Assembly: GCF_005869875.1 (NCBI RefSeq)
Contig: NZ_VAWG01000013.1
Coordinates: 45,078-109,077 of the forward strand
Origin: Paenibacillus pinistramenti
Lineage (GTDB): Bacteria; Bacillota; Bacilli; Paenibacillales; Paenibacillaceae
Direction of reading: 5' to 3'
DNA: 64,000 bases
Below, in pieces: positions 36,574-44,105 of the stretch. Each line of letters opens with the position of its first letter. The stretch's first letter is position 1. The translations under genes were made by a program, and so were the position numbers. The notes below the pieces were generated by a model, which was not told the origin of the DNA, made no database searches, and saw nothing but the letters and a program-made list of their open reading frames with translations.

Positions 36574-37317
36574 ATGAAGGAAGTGATCGTACTGAAACCG
36601 AAAAAGCAAACCAACACGTACGCGGAGCGGAAAAGAAAAGAGCAAGAACGGCTGGCAAAGGAGAGGAAGAGCCGCCTAATCTTCTTTTCTGTAATTGGGG
36701 TAGTGCTTGTTGCCGTAATTGCTGCCCTTATCTTCCGCCCTGATCATACAGTCACAGCGGATTTTGATTACAGTTCAATGCCAGTGCTTGGCGATCCTGA
36801 TGCTCCTGTAAAGATTGTAGAATACGGGGATTACCAATGCCCGGCATGCCGCAATTTTAGTGTGAACATTAAGCCGGATCTTGTGAAAAATGATATTGAT
36901 ACCGGGAAGGCGGCAATTTATTTTCAAGACCTGATCGTGCTTGATGGCAATGGAATTGAAGATTCTAACCGGTTGGCGCTTGCTGCCCATTCGATCTACC
37001 ATCAGGATAAGGATTCGTTCTGGAAGTTTAATGAAGCTGTTTACCGGGAGCAGGGGGAAGAGAAGACTGGCTGGGCGACGACGGATTTTATCGTGAATCT
37101 GGCTAAGTCTGAAAATCTGTCGATTGATTATGATCTGCTCAGATCGGACATCGAGAACAAAACCTATCAAAGTGAAGTGGATGCAAGCAATGCTCAGGCG
37201 GACAAGCTTGGCGTCCAAAGCACGCCGTCTTTCTATATCAACGGCAAGCTCTACAATGGAAACTATACTTCTTCGGATATCCAGCAGGCCATTGAATCGG
37301 CAGGCAAAGGGGAATAA
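36574..37317 (+). CDS. DsbA-family thiol:disulfide oxidoreductase (BdbD-like)
   Basis: A 247-residue membrane-anchored thioredoxin-fold protein: a basic cytoplasmic head, one membrane helix (LIFFSVIGVVLVAVIAALIF, about 36-55), then an extracytoplasmic DsbA domain with the CPAC active site in YGDYQCPACRNF and the cis-proline loop QSTPSFYINGK. It introduces disulfides into secreted proteins and is re-oxidised by the BdbC protein next door. The ATG lacks a good ribosome site; AAGGAAGTG at 36577-36585 would suit a rare CTG start at 36592 (then KPKKQTNTYAERKRK), so the start is uncertain. Confidence 0.88.
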   Translation: MKEVIVLKPKKQTNTYAERKRKEQERLAKERKSRLIFFSVIGVVLVAVIAALIFRPDHTVTADFDYSSMPVLGDPDAPVKIVEYGDYQCPACRNFSVNIKPDLVKNDIDTGKAAIYFQDLIVLDGNGIEDSNRLALAAHSIYHQDKDSFWKFNEAVYREQGEEKTGWATTDFIVNLAKSENLSIDYDLLRSDIENKTYQSEVDASNAQADKLGVQSTPSFYINGKLYNGNYTSSDIQQAIESAGKGE

Positions 37318-37322
37318 TAAGG

Positions 37323-37808
37323 ATGGATCAATTCCGCAGTCAATCCTTGTTTAAGGAATATGCGTTGTATATGGCATGGATCGTGGCGATTACTGCAACA
37401 GCAGGCAGCTTGTACTTAAGCGAAATTCTGCATTACGAACCGTGCCGTTTATGCTGGTTTCAGCGTATCTTTATGTACCCTCAGGTTATACTGCTTGGAA
37501 TTGCGGCTTATCGTAATGATCGGAAAATAATTCCTTATGTGCTTCCGCTCTGCATCATCGGCGGCTGCATATCCATTTATCATTACTCGGAGCAGAAAAT
37601 TCCGGCACTAGCCAAGGTGCTGCCTTGCCAGGTGGGCGTTCCCTGCAGCACCTCTTATATTAATTTTTGGGGTTTTATCACAATTCCTTTATTGGCGTTA
37701 ATTGCTTTTATCTTAATCAGCCTATTTCTCTGGCTGGGCAGAGCAGGCACGTCTCATGCGGAAGAGGAGCTTGAGGCCGGAGATTCCTCGGCTGCCAGCC
37801 GCAGGTAA
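37323..37808 (+). CDS. bdbC: Disulfide bond formation protein BdbC (DsbB family)
   Basis: A 161-residue, four-helix membrane quinone reductase that re-oxidises the DsbA-like partner. The first cysteine pair is in EPCRLCWFQRIFMYP and the second in VLPCQVGVPCST, the standard DsbB arrangement. It follows the bdbD-like gene after five bases, with AATAAGG before the ATG, so the two form one transcriptional unit. Confidence 0.93.
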   Translation: MDQFRSQSLFKEYALYMAWIVAITATAGSLYLSEILHYEPCRLCWFQRIFMYPQVILLGIAAYRNDRKIIPYVLPLCIIGGCISIYHYSEQKIPALAKVLPCQVGVPCSTSYINFWGFITIPLLALIAFILISLFLWLGRAGTSHAEEELEAGDSSAASRR

Positions 37809-37819
37809 GGCCAGCCGTT

Positions 37820-37849
37820 AACCGTTCTCTGCTGCCGCAGAGAACGGTT
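37820..37849. terminator. Bidirectional hairpin between bdbC and the opposite small gene
   Basis: AACCGTTCTCTGC and GCAGAGAACGGTT form a perfect 13-pair stem with a TGCC loop. The T run is poor on both strands, so it may act as a transcript end stabiliser as much as a terminator for the two convergent genes. Confidence 0.6.
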
Positions 37850-37852
37850 AAT

Positions 37853-38155
37853 TTATTCCAGACCAAACTTATGAATCTGATCCCATAATCCTTCTTTAGC
37901 CAAAATCTCTTTCTGCCTGGAGCCTATGAGGTCAAAATGGGGAAACGGCTGGCGGCGGTGGATGTATCGCGGATTTAGTCCATGGTCTGTGCACCATTGC
38001 TCCAGCTTTCTCAAGTCACTGCAGCCAACCTTGGTCACAGTCTTGGCATTCGGAAAACGGTCATCCAGCCAGTAGTGAGTCAGAAAGGCGATTTCACCGG
38101 CGGCGACGCGCTGCTTCCAAACGGTCAATTGTGTTCGATCAATACCGAAAGCCAT
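37853..38155 (-). CDS. Small conserved protein, YneQ-like
   Basis: A 100-residue soluble protein beginning MAFGIDRTQLTVWKQRVAAG, with FLTHYWLDDRFPNAKTVTKVGC and HRRQPFPHFDLIGSRQKEIL. From memory it resembles YneQ of B. subtilis, which has no known function; I hold that loosely. ATG 38155 matches the family opening, while ATG 38164 is an alternative with no better ribosome site. It is convergent with bdbC. Confidence 0.7.
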   Translation of the reverse strand: MAFGIDRTQLTVWKQRVAAGEIAFLTHYWLDDRFPNAKTVTKVGCSDLRKLEQWCTDHGLNPRYIHRRQPFPHFDLIGSRQKEILAKEGLWDQIHKFGLE

Positions 38156-38306
38156 ACTCCTCATCCTGTCTTAGCGGTTAAACTCCGCCGTGTAGTCGTT
38201 CTCATTATAACAATTAAAGCTTCTAAGTAAACGTTAAAACGGGCAGACTGGATTAGAAATGAAACTTTTGGGTTATAAATCCGTATGTAAAGTGGGGGTG
38301 TACACA

Positions 38307-39203
38307 ATGAGCAGACATAAACCTTATTTGCTGATAATTTTTGTACTGATGCTAACTTTAGCTTTAACGGCTTGCGGCAGCAATTCGCCGGAGGCAAACG
38401 ATACGCAGCCTGCAGCAAGCGGCTTGGAGAACGTCTCTCAGTCCGTTGAACCTTCGGCTTCTGCTTCATCAGATGAAGCGGACGGAGTACTGAAAGGAAC
38501 GGGCAAATATGTTGGCCTTGGAGATACGTCCTCCATTGAGATTGAAATGGATGGACAGCCGGTCGTTTTTCAATTAGGTACAGTCGATGAATCGGTAATT
38601 AACAGCTTGAATTCCGGGGATCAAGTAACCTTCCAATATAAGGAGCAGGAGGTGGAAGGCGATCCCGGCGTTAAACTGCGGACTTTAATTCAGCTCCAGC
38701 AGGGCGCAGGACAGAGCGGTTCCGAAGGTGCAGCTGAAGCGCTGCCTGAAACCAAAGATTTGAGCGTTACCCTTGAAGGAAATACAGAAGAACGCTCAGC
38801 CAAGCTGGTTCAGACGGATGACTACGCCTTATACCTTCCGGACGGATTCTCCTTCGATAAGGAGAACAACAAGCTGTATCTGACCGCTTATCCCGAGTAT
38901 TTTGCTACCATTTACAAGCTGCCTTCCGATTATAATATGGACTATTTGAAGCTGGAGGCTGATCAGGAAATGTCGGATAACGGGCGGGTAAAAGAGATTA
39001 CTGGAGACGACGTTGCCGAGCCGATGCGGGATGCCAAGCTTGTCGAAATTGTCAATGGTCCCGTCAGGGTCAAGCAATACATTGTTAAAGAGCTCGACGG
39101 CCAGGATTATGTACTGCGGCTGGAGATTCCAAACGGAGAGCCTTCAGAAGGCTTCCAGCCCCTTGCCTATGCCGCTCTCAATTCTTTGATCAACAAGAAG
39201 TAA
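38307..39203 (+). CDS. Lipoprotein of unknown function
   Basis: A 298-residue secreted lipoprotein with a signal peptide (SRHKPYLLIIFVLMLTLAL) and lipobox LTAC with C23. After a Ser/Ala/Glu-rich linker, a domain (GVLKGTGKYVGLGDTSSIEI to about 130) looks like a small beta barrel, and a second domain (SVTLEGNTEERSAKLVQTDDYALYLPDGF to the end) resembles a stand-alone sensor-like beta fold. No partner gene is evident. The start at 38307 follows GTGGGGGTG; an upstream in-frame ATG would bury the signal peptide. Confidence 0.82.
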   Translation: MSRHKPYLLIIFVLMLTLALTACGSNSPEANDTQPAASGLENVSQSVEPSASASSDEADGVLKGTGKYVGLGDTSSIEIEMDGQPVVFQLGTVDESVINSLNSGDQVTFQYKEQEVEGDPGVKLRTLIQLQQGAGQSGSEGAAEALPETKDLSVTLEGNTEERSAKLVQTDDYALYLPDGFSFDKENNKLYLTAYPEYFATIYKLPSDYNMDYLKLEADQEMSDNGRVKEITGDDVAEPMRDAKLVEIVNGPVRVKQYIVKELDGQDYVLRLEIPNGEPSEGFQPLAYAALNSLINKK

Positions 39204-39233
39204 AGAAGTAAGAAGCATGGCCTGCAGAACAAC

Positions 39234-39281
39234 TTATAAGATCACTAATAAGATTTCTAATAAGATTTCTAATAAGATTTC
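39234..39281 (+). repeat. Four tandem 12-bp TAATAAGATTTC units
   Basis: Three perfect copies (39246, 39258, 39270) are preceded by one degenerate copy TTATAAGATCAC (39234). They sit between the lipoprotein stop and its terminator. No function can be assigned. Confidence 0.85.
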
Positions 39282-39287
39282 TAAGTC

Positions 39288-39331
39288 AAAACCATCTTAC
39301 CCGGCAAACTGCCGCTGTAAGGTGGTTTTTC
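39288..39331. terminator. Terminator between lipoprotein and YdjM-like gene
   Basis: AAAACCATCTTAC (39288-39300) and GTAAGGTGGTTTT (39317-39329) with an inner GGCA/TGCC stem, followed by T on the plus strand. The A run before the stem allows some function on the minus strand for the convergent gene. Confidence 0.85.
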
Positions 39332-39978
39332 TAACGGAAAGGCAATTTAAAAGTAAACTTAGTCAAAGGATACAGCCACTTCACGCCGCTGGCCGTCAGC
39401 GTATCAGCAAGCAGGTGGGAGGCATAACCGGCTCCGGCTGTCAATGCCAGCCCTTCAACCCCCAGCTGCATCTCCATACCCCGGCTTAATAGATACCAGA
39501 TCCACAGCGCCCAGACCGTATGGGTTAAACCACGATGCTTCAGCCACGGTGCAATCGCAATAAAGAGACCGAAGCCCGATACCCAAAGCATTCCCCAGGT
39601 GAAGCCTGCACAGGAAAGACCAATGCCGATCAGGCTCACAAGGGCGTTTCGAATGAACCCTTCTTTCACAATCAAAGCAGGAAATAAAGAGAACAGGGCA
39701 GCAACGAACAGCTCTACGCGAACAAGATGATATTTGAGATACAGGAAAGCCACCAGCAGGCTTAACAGAACTGCCAGTGTGATCATAGAACGATAAAGTG
39801 CTTTGGAGACTTTGCTTATGCGCGAGCTCAGCATGCTGGGGCCGTCTAAATCAGGCACAAGCGACGAAACGGCCGCAGAGGTGATGTAGAAGACGGAATC
39901 CGTCAATTCGAACGAATGGTACCCTGCTGCCGCGGCACCAATGGCGCAGCCGATGGCCAGGTGGGTAGAACCTTTCAT
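39331..39978 (-). CDS. YdjM-family membrane-bound metal-dependent hydrolase
   Basis: A 215-residue membrane protein with about five helices and the histidine/aspartate motifs of the YdjM family: STHLAIGCAIGA at the N-terminus, SLVPDLDGP, KHRGLTHT, and HLLADTLTASGV. In E. coli YdjM is under LexA control; in Bacillales the role is unknown. ATG 39978 follows AGGAGG directly; the frame upstream lacks a ribosome site. Confidence 0.85.
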   Translation of the reverse strand: MKGSTHLAIGCAIGAAAAGYHSFELTDSVFYITSAAVSSLVPDLDGPSMLSSRISKVSKALYRSMITLAVLLSLLVAFLYLKYHLVRVELFVAALFSLFPALIVKEGFIRNALVSLIGIGLSCAGFTWGMLWVSGFGLFIAIAPWLKHRGLTHTVWALWIWYLLSRGMEMQLGVEGLALTAGAGYASHLLADTLTASGVKWLYPLTKFTFKLPFR

Positions 39979-40210
39979 AACTCCTCCTTCTGACTGACTT
40001 CCTGATGTTGGAAGAACATATGTTTGCTTTAACATTATAACCGTCAGCGGACGCATGGGCAAGAGCAGCCATAGGCTGCGGAGAGATTAATTTTTTTTAA
40101 TTGGCTTACCATTAATTTTAGAATTGCAATATAAATAATTACATATTACAATGGAGTTGTGAAAAATTTCTGAAATTTTCATTTGTAAATTTACACAAGA
40201 GGTGAGTATA

Positions 40211-40513
40211 ATGACAACATTAGCAAAAGTACGGTATTTGAAAGCAGCATTGCCTAAAGAGCATCATTCAGTAACTTATTTTGTTGAGCATGCTTTGGAA
40301 TCCATTGACGCTCTGGTTGAACAGCAGCGAAAGTATAATGCAGCACAGGCAATCTATGGCGAGAGAATCGTCGGGTCAGAGGTGCGCGTATTTAATGAGA
40401 CGGTTGCGCAAATTAAAGCGACTCTGCTCCGCACGCTGGAGAAGACTGCCGAAGACATGTCCCACAAAGGGGATAAGAACTGGCAGGCCCACTACAGAGA
40501 CGGCGTAGAATAA
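40211..40513 (+). CDS. Small protein of unknown function
   Basis: A 100-residue, mostly helical soluble protein (MTTLAKVRYLKAALPKEHHS, then long amphipathic helices to YRDGVE). I do not recognise it. GAGGTG at 40200-40205 sets ATG 40211; the in-frame GTG at 40202 is part of that ribosome site. The AT-rich region just upstream (40090-40195) likely holds its promoter. Confidence 0.65.
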   Translation: MTTLAKVRYLKAALPKEHHSVTYFVEHALESIDALVEQQRKYNAAQAIYGERIVGSEVRVFNETVAQIKATLLRTLEKTAEDMSHKGDKNWQAHYRDGVE

Positions 40514-40624
40514 ATTCTGCCGGTATTTCTTACGGATTTCGACGGTCTTTGACCGGCGTTATTCTTCAGAATCTGTCGGCATTTTTATTGGCGGTGATTG
40601 GACTTGATCCCTTTTATAAAATGG

Positions 40625-40665
40625 TAAGGCGGTTTCCGGCAGCATAGCTGAGGAGCCGCCTTTTT
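40625..40665 (+). terminator. Terminator upstream of the regulator
   Basis: AAGGCGG and CCGCCTT form the base of a hairpin with a loop of about 22 bases containing a smaller stem, followed by six T. Confidence 0.75.
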
Positions 40666-40775
40666 TCATGCACAGCCTGCTGTCCCAAAACGGCATATTT
40701 TCAAAGATTTTTAGAAGTTATGCAGGTTTTCAGAAGGAATTGTTGCAGAATCGGTGAATATATCAAAAAAAGATG

Positions 40776-40804
40776 TTGACTAACCTGCCACTGCTAAGTA
40801 TTAT
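40776..40804 (+). promoter_or_regulatory. Sigma-A promoter of the XRE-TPR regulator
   Basis: TTGACT at 40776-40781, 17 bases, then TATTAT at 40799-40804. The transcript would have a leader of about 60 bases. Confidence 0.78.
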
Positions 40805-40872
40805 TACTGATATAAGTAGATTTTCCTAAATTTTGGATGTTGATTCTTGGCAGTTATTGAAGGGGGGGTTAC

Positions 40873-42273
40873 TTGAAGCCTGCAGCCACGATACGCACAG
40901 AACTTGAACACTATCTAAAAATTACTGGAAAGTCTATTCATTTTTTTGCGGAAATTTCCGGTGTAAATGCCGGGACCTTAAGCGCCATTATCAATGGTAA
41001 TCGTCCGATCGCCATGGGGCAGCTGGATAGAATTACTGCTGGAATGGGACTTGGGGAAGGTTATTTTTACGAATTGTATGTAGATGAATGTTTTGTGCAT
41101 GCTGCTCCAAATTGGCGGAGGCTGAAGCCATTTCTCTATCGCTGCGCGGAATTGGACAAACTGGACTGCATCAGGCAGACCGTGCGGCAGATGACGGATA
41201 ACCTGTCTTATCTTCCTGCGATTTTTGAAACGGCTGAAGAGTTCTTTCGGCAGGGGAAGAGGAAAGCAGCAGAAATTCTGTACAAGGTTGTCGCAGAGAG
41301 CGAGAAATACCAGCACTCTGAACGCCTGGCTCTTGCCCAGTACCGCTTGTTCTCGATTACAATTGGACAAGATCAGCAGATGAATCACCGGATCGCCGTT
41401 CAATTTGAGCCTTACGTGGACCGCTTGACGGAGGAACAGCAGCTGGATGCTCTTAAAGATCTGGCGAATGTATATGCTTCCTTGCGGAACTGGAACAAGG
41501 TAAATGATTTGGCAACTGAGCTTGGGTACCGGGCAGCAATACAATACGACCATATTTATGACAATAAGAAATTTGCCGAACAGCCCGTCGGTACGGAATA
41601 TCCTTTATTTCTCTACATTCTCTACGCTTATTTGCTGCAGTCTGCTGCTTGCGAAGAACGCGGTGAATATGTTGAGGCCATGCGTTTCGTTTCTTTATAC
41701 AGCGACATGAGCTGGGTTAAGGAATCGGACGAGCAGTCTTTGAGGATTATGGAGCAGTACCGGGGACTGGCTAAAGTCAACACCTATTTGTACGAACTAA
41801 TGATGGGCAATATTACGGTTTTAAAGGATTATGTCGAATACATCTTATCCAGAGAAGAAGAAATTCTCCCTGCTCTAGTCAAAATTGTCGAAGCAGCCAA
41901 CCGGTTTGATATGAATGTAGACGACACCCTGGCCTTATTTGAAAAACATATTGAATCCTATAGCGATATCAATCAGGCTCTGGGAAGCTACACTCAGCAA
42001 ATGGTAGCTGACCGGTACATGAATTTGATGACGGAGCTTGCCTATTATTATCTGTACAACAAGAGGTACGACAAAGGAATGGAATGCATTCTGAACAGCT
42101 TGTCCTCAGCAGTGTTAATTCGCAGTGACGCAGGCATTATTAAATGTGCCGGATTGTTCGAGCAATTTAGGGATTATGCAACTGTTCAAGCAGAAGAAAC
42201 CTATAAATCACTTATAATAAAAGGAGCGAATTATAATGAAAAGAAAATTGGCTGTTCTGTTGTTCTCCGTTAG
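40873..42273 (+). CDS. XRE-family HTH and TPR-repeat regulator, RRNPP-type peptide receptor
   Basis: A 466-residue protein with an N-terminal XRE helix-turn-helix (about 7-60: SIHFFAEISGVNAGTLSAII, NGNRPIAMGQLDRITAGMGL) and about 350 residues of helical hairpins typical of TPR domains (from about 110, LPAIFETAEEFFRQGKRKAA onward). This layout is that of RRNPP receptors (PlcR, NprR, AimR and the Alo group of Paenibacillus), which bind re-imported short peptides and change DNA binding. It starts with TTG behind AGGGGGGG. Its last 38 bases overlap, in another frame, a short gene for a secreted propeptide. Confidence 0.85.
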   Translation: MKPAATIRTELEHYLKITGKSIHFFAEISGVNAGTLSAIINGNRPIAMGQLDRITAGMGLGEGYFYELYVDECFVHAAPNWRRLKPFLYRCAELDKLDCIRQTVRQMTDNLSYLPAIFETAEEFFRQGKRKAAEILYKVVAESEKYQHSERLALAQYRLFSITIGQDQQMNHRIAVQFEPYVDRLTEEQQLDALKDLANVYASLRNWNKVNDLATELGYRAAIQYDHIYDNKKFAEQPVGTEYPLFLYILYAYLLQSAACEERGEYVEAMRFVSLYSDMSWVKESDEQSLRIMEQYRGLAKVNTYLYELMMGNITVLKDYVEYILSREEEILPALVKIVEAANRFDMNVDDTLALFEKHIESYSDINQALGSYTQQMVADRYMNLMTELAYYYLYNKRYDKGMECILNSLSSAVLIRSDAGIIKCAGLFEQFRDYATVQAEETYKSLIIKGANYNEKKIGCSVVLR

Positions 42274-42340
42274 CACTGCTGCAGTTCTGACTCTTACTAC
42301 AGTGGTAACTCCTTTGACTCACGGTGTAGGCGCATTTTAA
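42236..42340 (+). CDS. Phr/AloP-like secreted signalling propeptide
   Basis: A 34-residue peptide precursor. AAGGAG at 42221-42226 gives ideal spacing. The start MKRK is basic, a hydrophobic core of about 20 residues rich in Leu, Val, Ala and Thr follows, and the tail is TPLTHGVGAF. This is the form of Phr-type signals, which are exported by Sec, trimmed, and re-imported by an oligopeptide permease. The last 5-7 residues (for example HGVGAF or THGVGAF) would be the mature signal. The gene overlaps the receptor gene by 38 bases and ends before a terminator, as receptor-signal pairs usually do. Peptide identity and processing are inferred. Confidence 0.78.
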   Translation: MKRKLAVLLFSVSTAAVLTLTTVVTPLTHGVGAF

Positions 42341-42371
42341 TTGACAGATTGCAATAGATGAAAGAGCAGGA

Positions 42372-42407
42372 GAAGCGTTCCTTAAACTAAGGGACGCTTC
42401 TTCGTTT
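42372..42407 (+). terminator. Terminator of the regulator-propeptide unit
   Basis: GAAGCGTTCCTT (42372-42383) and AAGGGACGCTTC (42389-42400) close on AAACT; a modest T run (TTCGTTT) follows. Confidence 0.78.
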
Positions 42408-42415
42408 GTATTGAA

Positions 42416-42463
42416 ATTAATTCTGACATTAATTCTTAAATTAATTTTGAAATTAATTCGATT
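42416..42463 (+). repeat. Four ATTAATT boxes at an exact 12-bp period
   Basis: ATTAATT begins at 42416, 42428, 42440 and 42452, with five variable bases between copies. It lies between the propeptide terminator and the Spo0E-like gene. Each box is palindromic in its core (ATTAAT), so the array could be a cooperative operator, possibly for the adjacent regulator; this is speculation. Confidence 0.8.
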
Positions 42464-42530
42464 ATGCACAAACTTGAATTCACTAGATTTTGGCAATACA
42501 TCCTAAAATAGACCAACGGAGGTGAATACA

Positions 42531-42701
42531 ATGAACAAGCCAACTATTATCCAATATAGAATAGAGAAGGCTCGTTTAAGGCTGAACAAAATGGAGAAGC
42601 GCTATAGTCTGACAGATTCTAAAGTTATTAAACTGTCAATGTACCTGGATGAACTGATTAACGAATATATGCAGCTGTCGCTGGGCAAATGCAGGAACTG
42701 A
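42531..42701 (+). CDS. Spo0E-like aspartyl-phosphate phosphatase
   Basis: A 56-residue protein with two predicted helices and the family motif SMYLDELINEY (SxxLD core) near residues 36-46. Spo0E-type phosphatases remove phosphate from Spo0A and so delay sporulation. GGAGGTG lies seven bases before the ATG. Its position directly after the peptide-signal locus suggests that it may be a target. It ends MQLSLGKCRN. Confidence 0.85.
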   Translation: MNKPTIIQYRIEKARLRLNKMEKRYSLTDSKVIKLSMYLDELINEYMQLSLGKCRN

Positions 42702-42809
42702 AATGGCAATTCTTTAGGACGGCCGGCCGATTAGGGATGAGTGGCTGCTTCATGTATAATGGGTAAGAGTATATATGAAGGCAATTCTCTTTACTTGAGG
42801 TGCGGCAGC

Positions 42810-44105
42810 ATGAGAAGATCGAAAGTTAAAACAACAGTGGATACAGCGTTGATTGTATCGGCAGCGGGCGTTTTGGCCTCTTTTCCCTTCCGGGAGCATG
42901 TGCTCGGAGGTATTTTGTTCTCAGGTTTTAACGCTGCAACAATAGGCGGGCTTGCGGATTCTTTTGCCGTAGGGGCTTTATTTGGCAATCCGTTAAAGAT
43001 CAAATGGCCGGCGTTTATGGGAACGAGAGTCATTGAACGGAACCGCTCCAGACTGATAAATGAACTGGGTGATATGGTCCAGCATGAGTTGCTTACAACA
43101 GCCAATATTCAACAGCGGCTTGAACAATACAGTATCTCTGCGATCTTGATCGGTTATTTGAAAGAGCGCGGAGGACAACAGCATATAACAGAAATTGCGC
43201 AGCGGCTGGCGGAAGAATTAGCTTCCAGGACGGACGAGCATGAACTGGGAGAGGGTCTGCGGAAAATGATATTCCGTGATGCCGGAATTTTCCGGCTGGC
43301 GGACCTGTTCGCCGATCTTGGGGAGTGGATGATCCGAAGCGGATATGATGAACCTATTCTTCATTTTCTGCTTGATGAGCTGGTTCGGATTGTCAATACG
43401 GAGCGCTTTCGGCTGGTTATCCAGAAGCTTGCCCGATCCGCTTTGGATTCTTATGAACACGGCAAATTCCGCCGGCAGTTTGTGAATCAGGCCGCAGGGC
43501 TGGAGCCGGAGCAGGTCAGCGGGAAGATTCAGGCGAAAATCGCGGACTTTTTAACAGACATGAAGTCTCCTTCCCATCCGGAACGTGCAAAATTAAAGGC
43601 CAAGCTGCAGCAGTACATATCCAATCTCAGATCGGATCCTGACTGGAGAGCCGCCCTTGAGAAGAGTGAAGCTAAGCTTCTTAAGATAGGAGAAGAACAC
43701 ATTCGTCTGGACCGGCTCATTCGTGAGGAACTGGATGCGTTGCTGCGTCCTTCTCTTGGCTCTGATGAAGCACCAAACCAAGCAGCTTCGGTGCTGCAAG
43801 GCTGGATAGGGCGAAAGGTCGGCCAGGGCATCTCCAAATTGGAATCTGATTCTGAATTGCAGAAGACCATCGACCATAAGGTCAAAGGTTATTTGCTGCA
43901 ATGGGTTGAGCAAAGGCACAGCCTTATTGCCAAAGTAGTTACAGACAAACTAAATACATATTCTGAAGAGGAATTAATTGAGATGGTCCGGGATAAGGCC
44001 GGCAGAGATCTCCAGTATATCCGGCTGAACGGTCTGGCGATTGGCGGCGTGATCGGCGTATTGCTTTATTTGGTCTCTTTTTTAACGGGAGGAGTGTTCC
44101 GGTGA
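42810..44105 (+). CDS. DUF445 family membrane protein, first copy
   Basis: A 431-residue DUF445 protein: an N-terminal hydrophobic part (VDTALIVSAAGVLASFPF, GGLADSFAVGALFG), a long helical middle, and a C-terminal membrane helix (IGGVIGVLLYLVSFLTGG). The family includes YheB of B. subtilis; its role is not settled. ATG 42810 follows GAGGTG. It overlaps the next DUF445 gene by four bases, so the two are probably made together. Confidence 0.85.
   Translation: MRRSKVKTTVDTALIVSAAGVLASFPFREHVLGGILFSGFNAATIGGLADSFAVGALFGNPLKIKWPAFMGTRVIERNRSRLINELGDMVQHELLTTANIQQRLEQYSISAILIGYLKERGGQQHITEIAQRLAEELASRTDEHELGEGLRKMIFRDAGIFRLADLFADLGEWMIRSGYDEPILHFLLDELVRIVNTERFRLVIQKLARSALDSYEHGKFRRQFVNQAAGLEPEQVSGKIQAKIADFLTDMKSPSHPERAKLKAKLQQYISNLRSDPDWRAALEKSEAKLLKIGEEHIRLDRLIREELDALLRPSLGSDEAPNQAASVLQGWIGRKVGQGISKLESDSELQKTIDHKVKGYLLQWVEQRHSLIAKVVTDKLNTYSEEELIEMVRDKAGRDLQYIRLNGLAIGGVIGVLLYLVSFLTGGVFR

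Larger units (their letters stand above)
40514..40872. other. Intergenic region before the XRE-TPR regulator
   Basis: This stretch of about 360 bases has a hairpin-rich segment with CGGTC-TTT-GACCG near 40540-40557, a clear terminator at 40625-40665, then an AT-rich part with a consensus promoter at 40776-40804 that serves the regulator. No further gene is seen. Confidence 0.7.

Noticed and set aside
37820..37849. Perfect 13-pair inverted repeat considered as an insertion sequence end or attachment site
   Set aside because: It lies exactly between two convergent stop codons, with a four-base loop, which is normal for a bidirectional transcript end.
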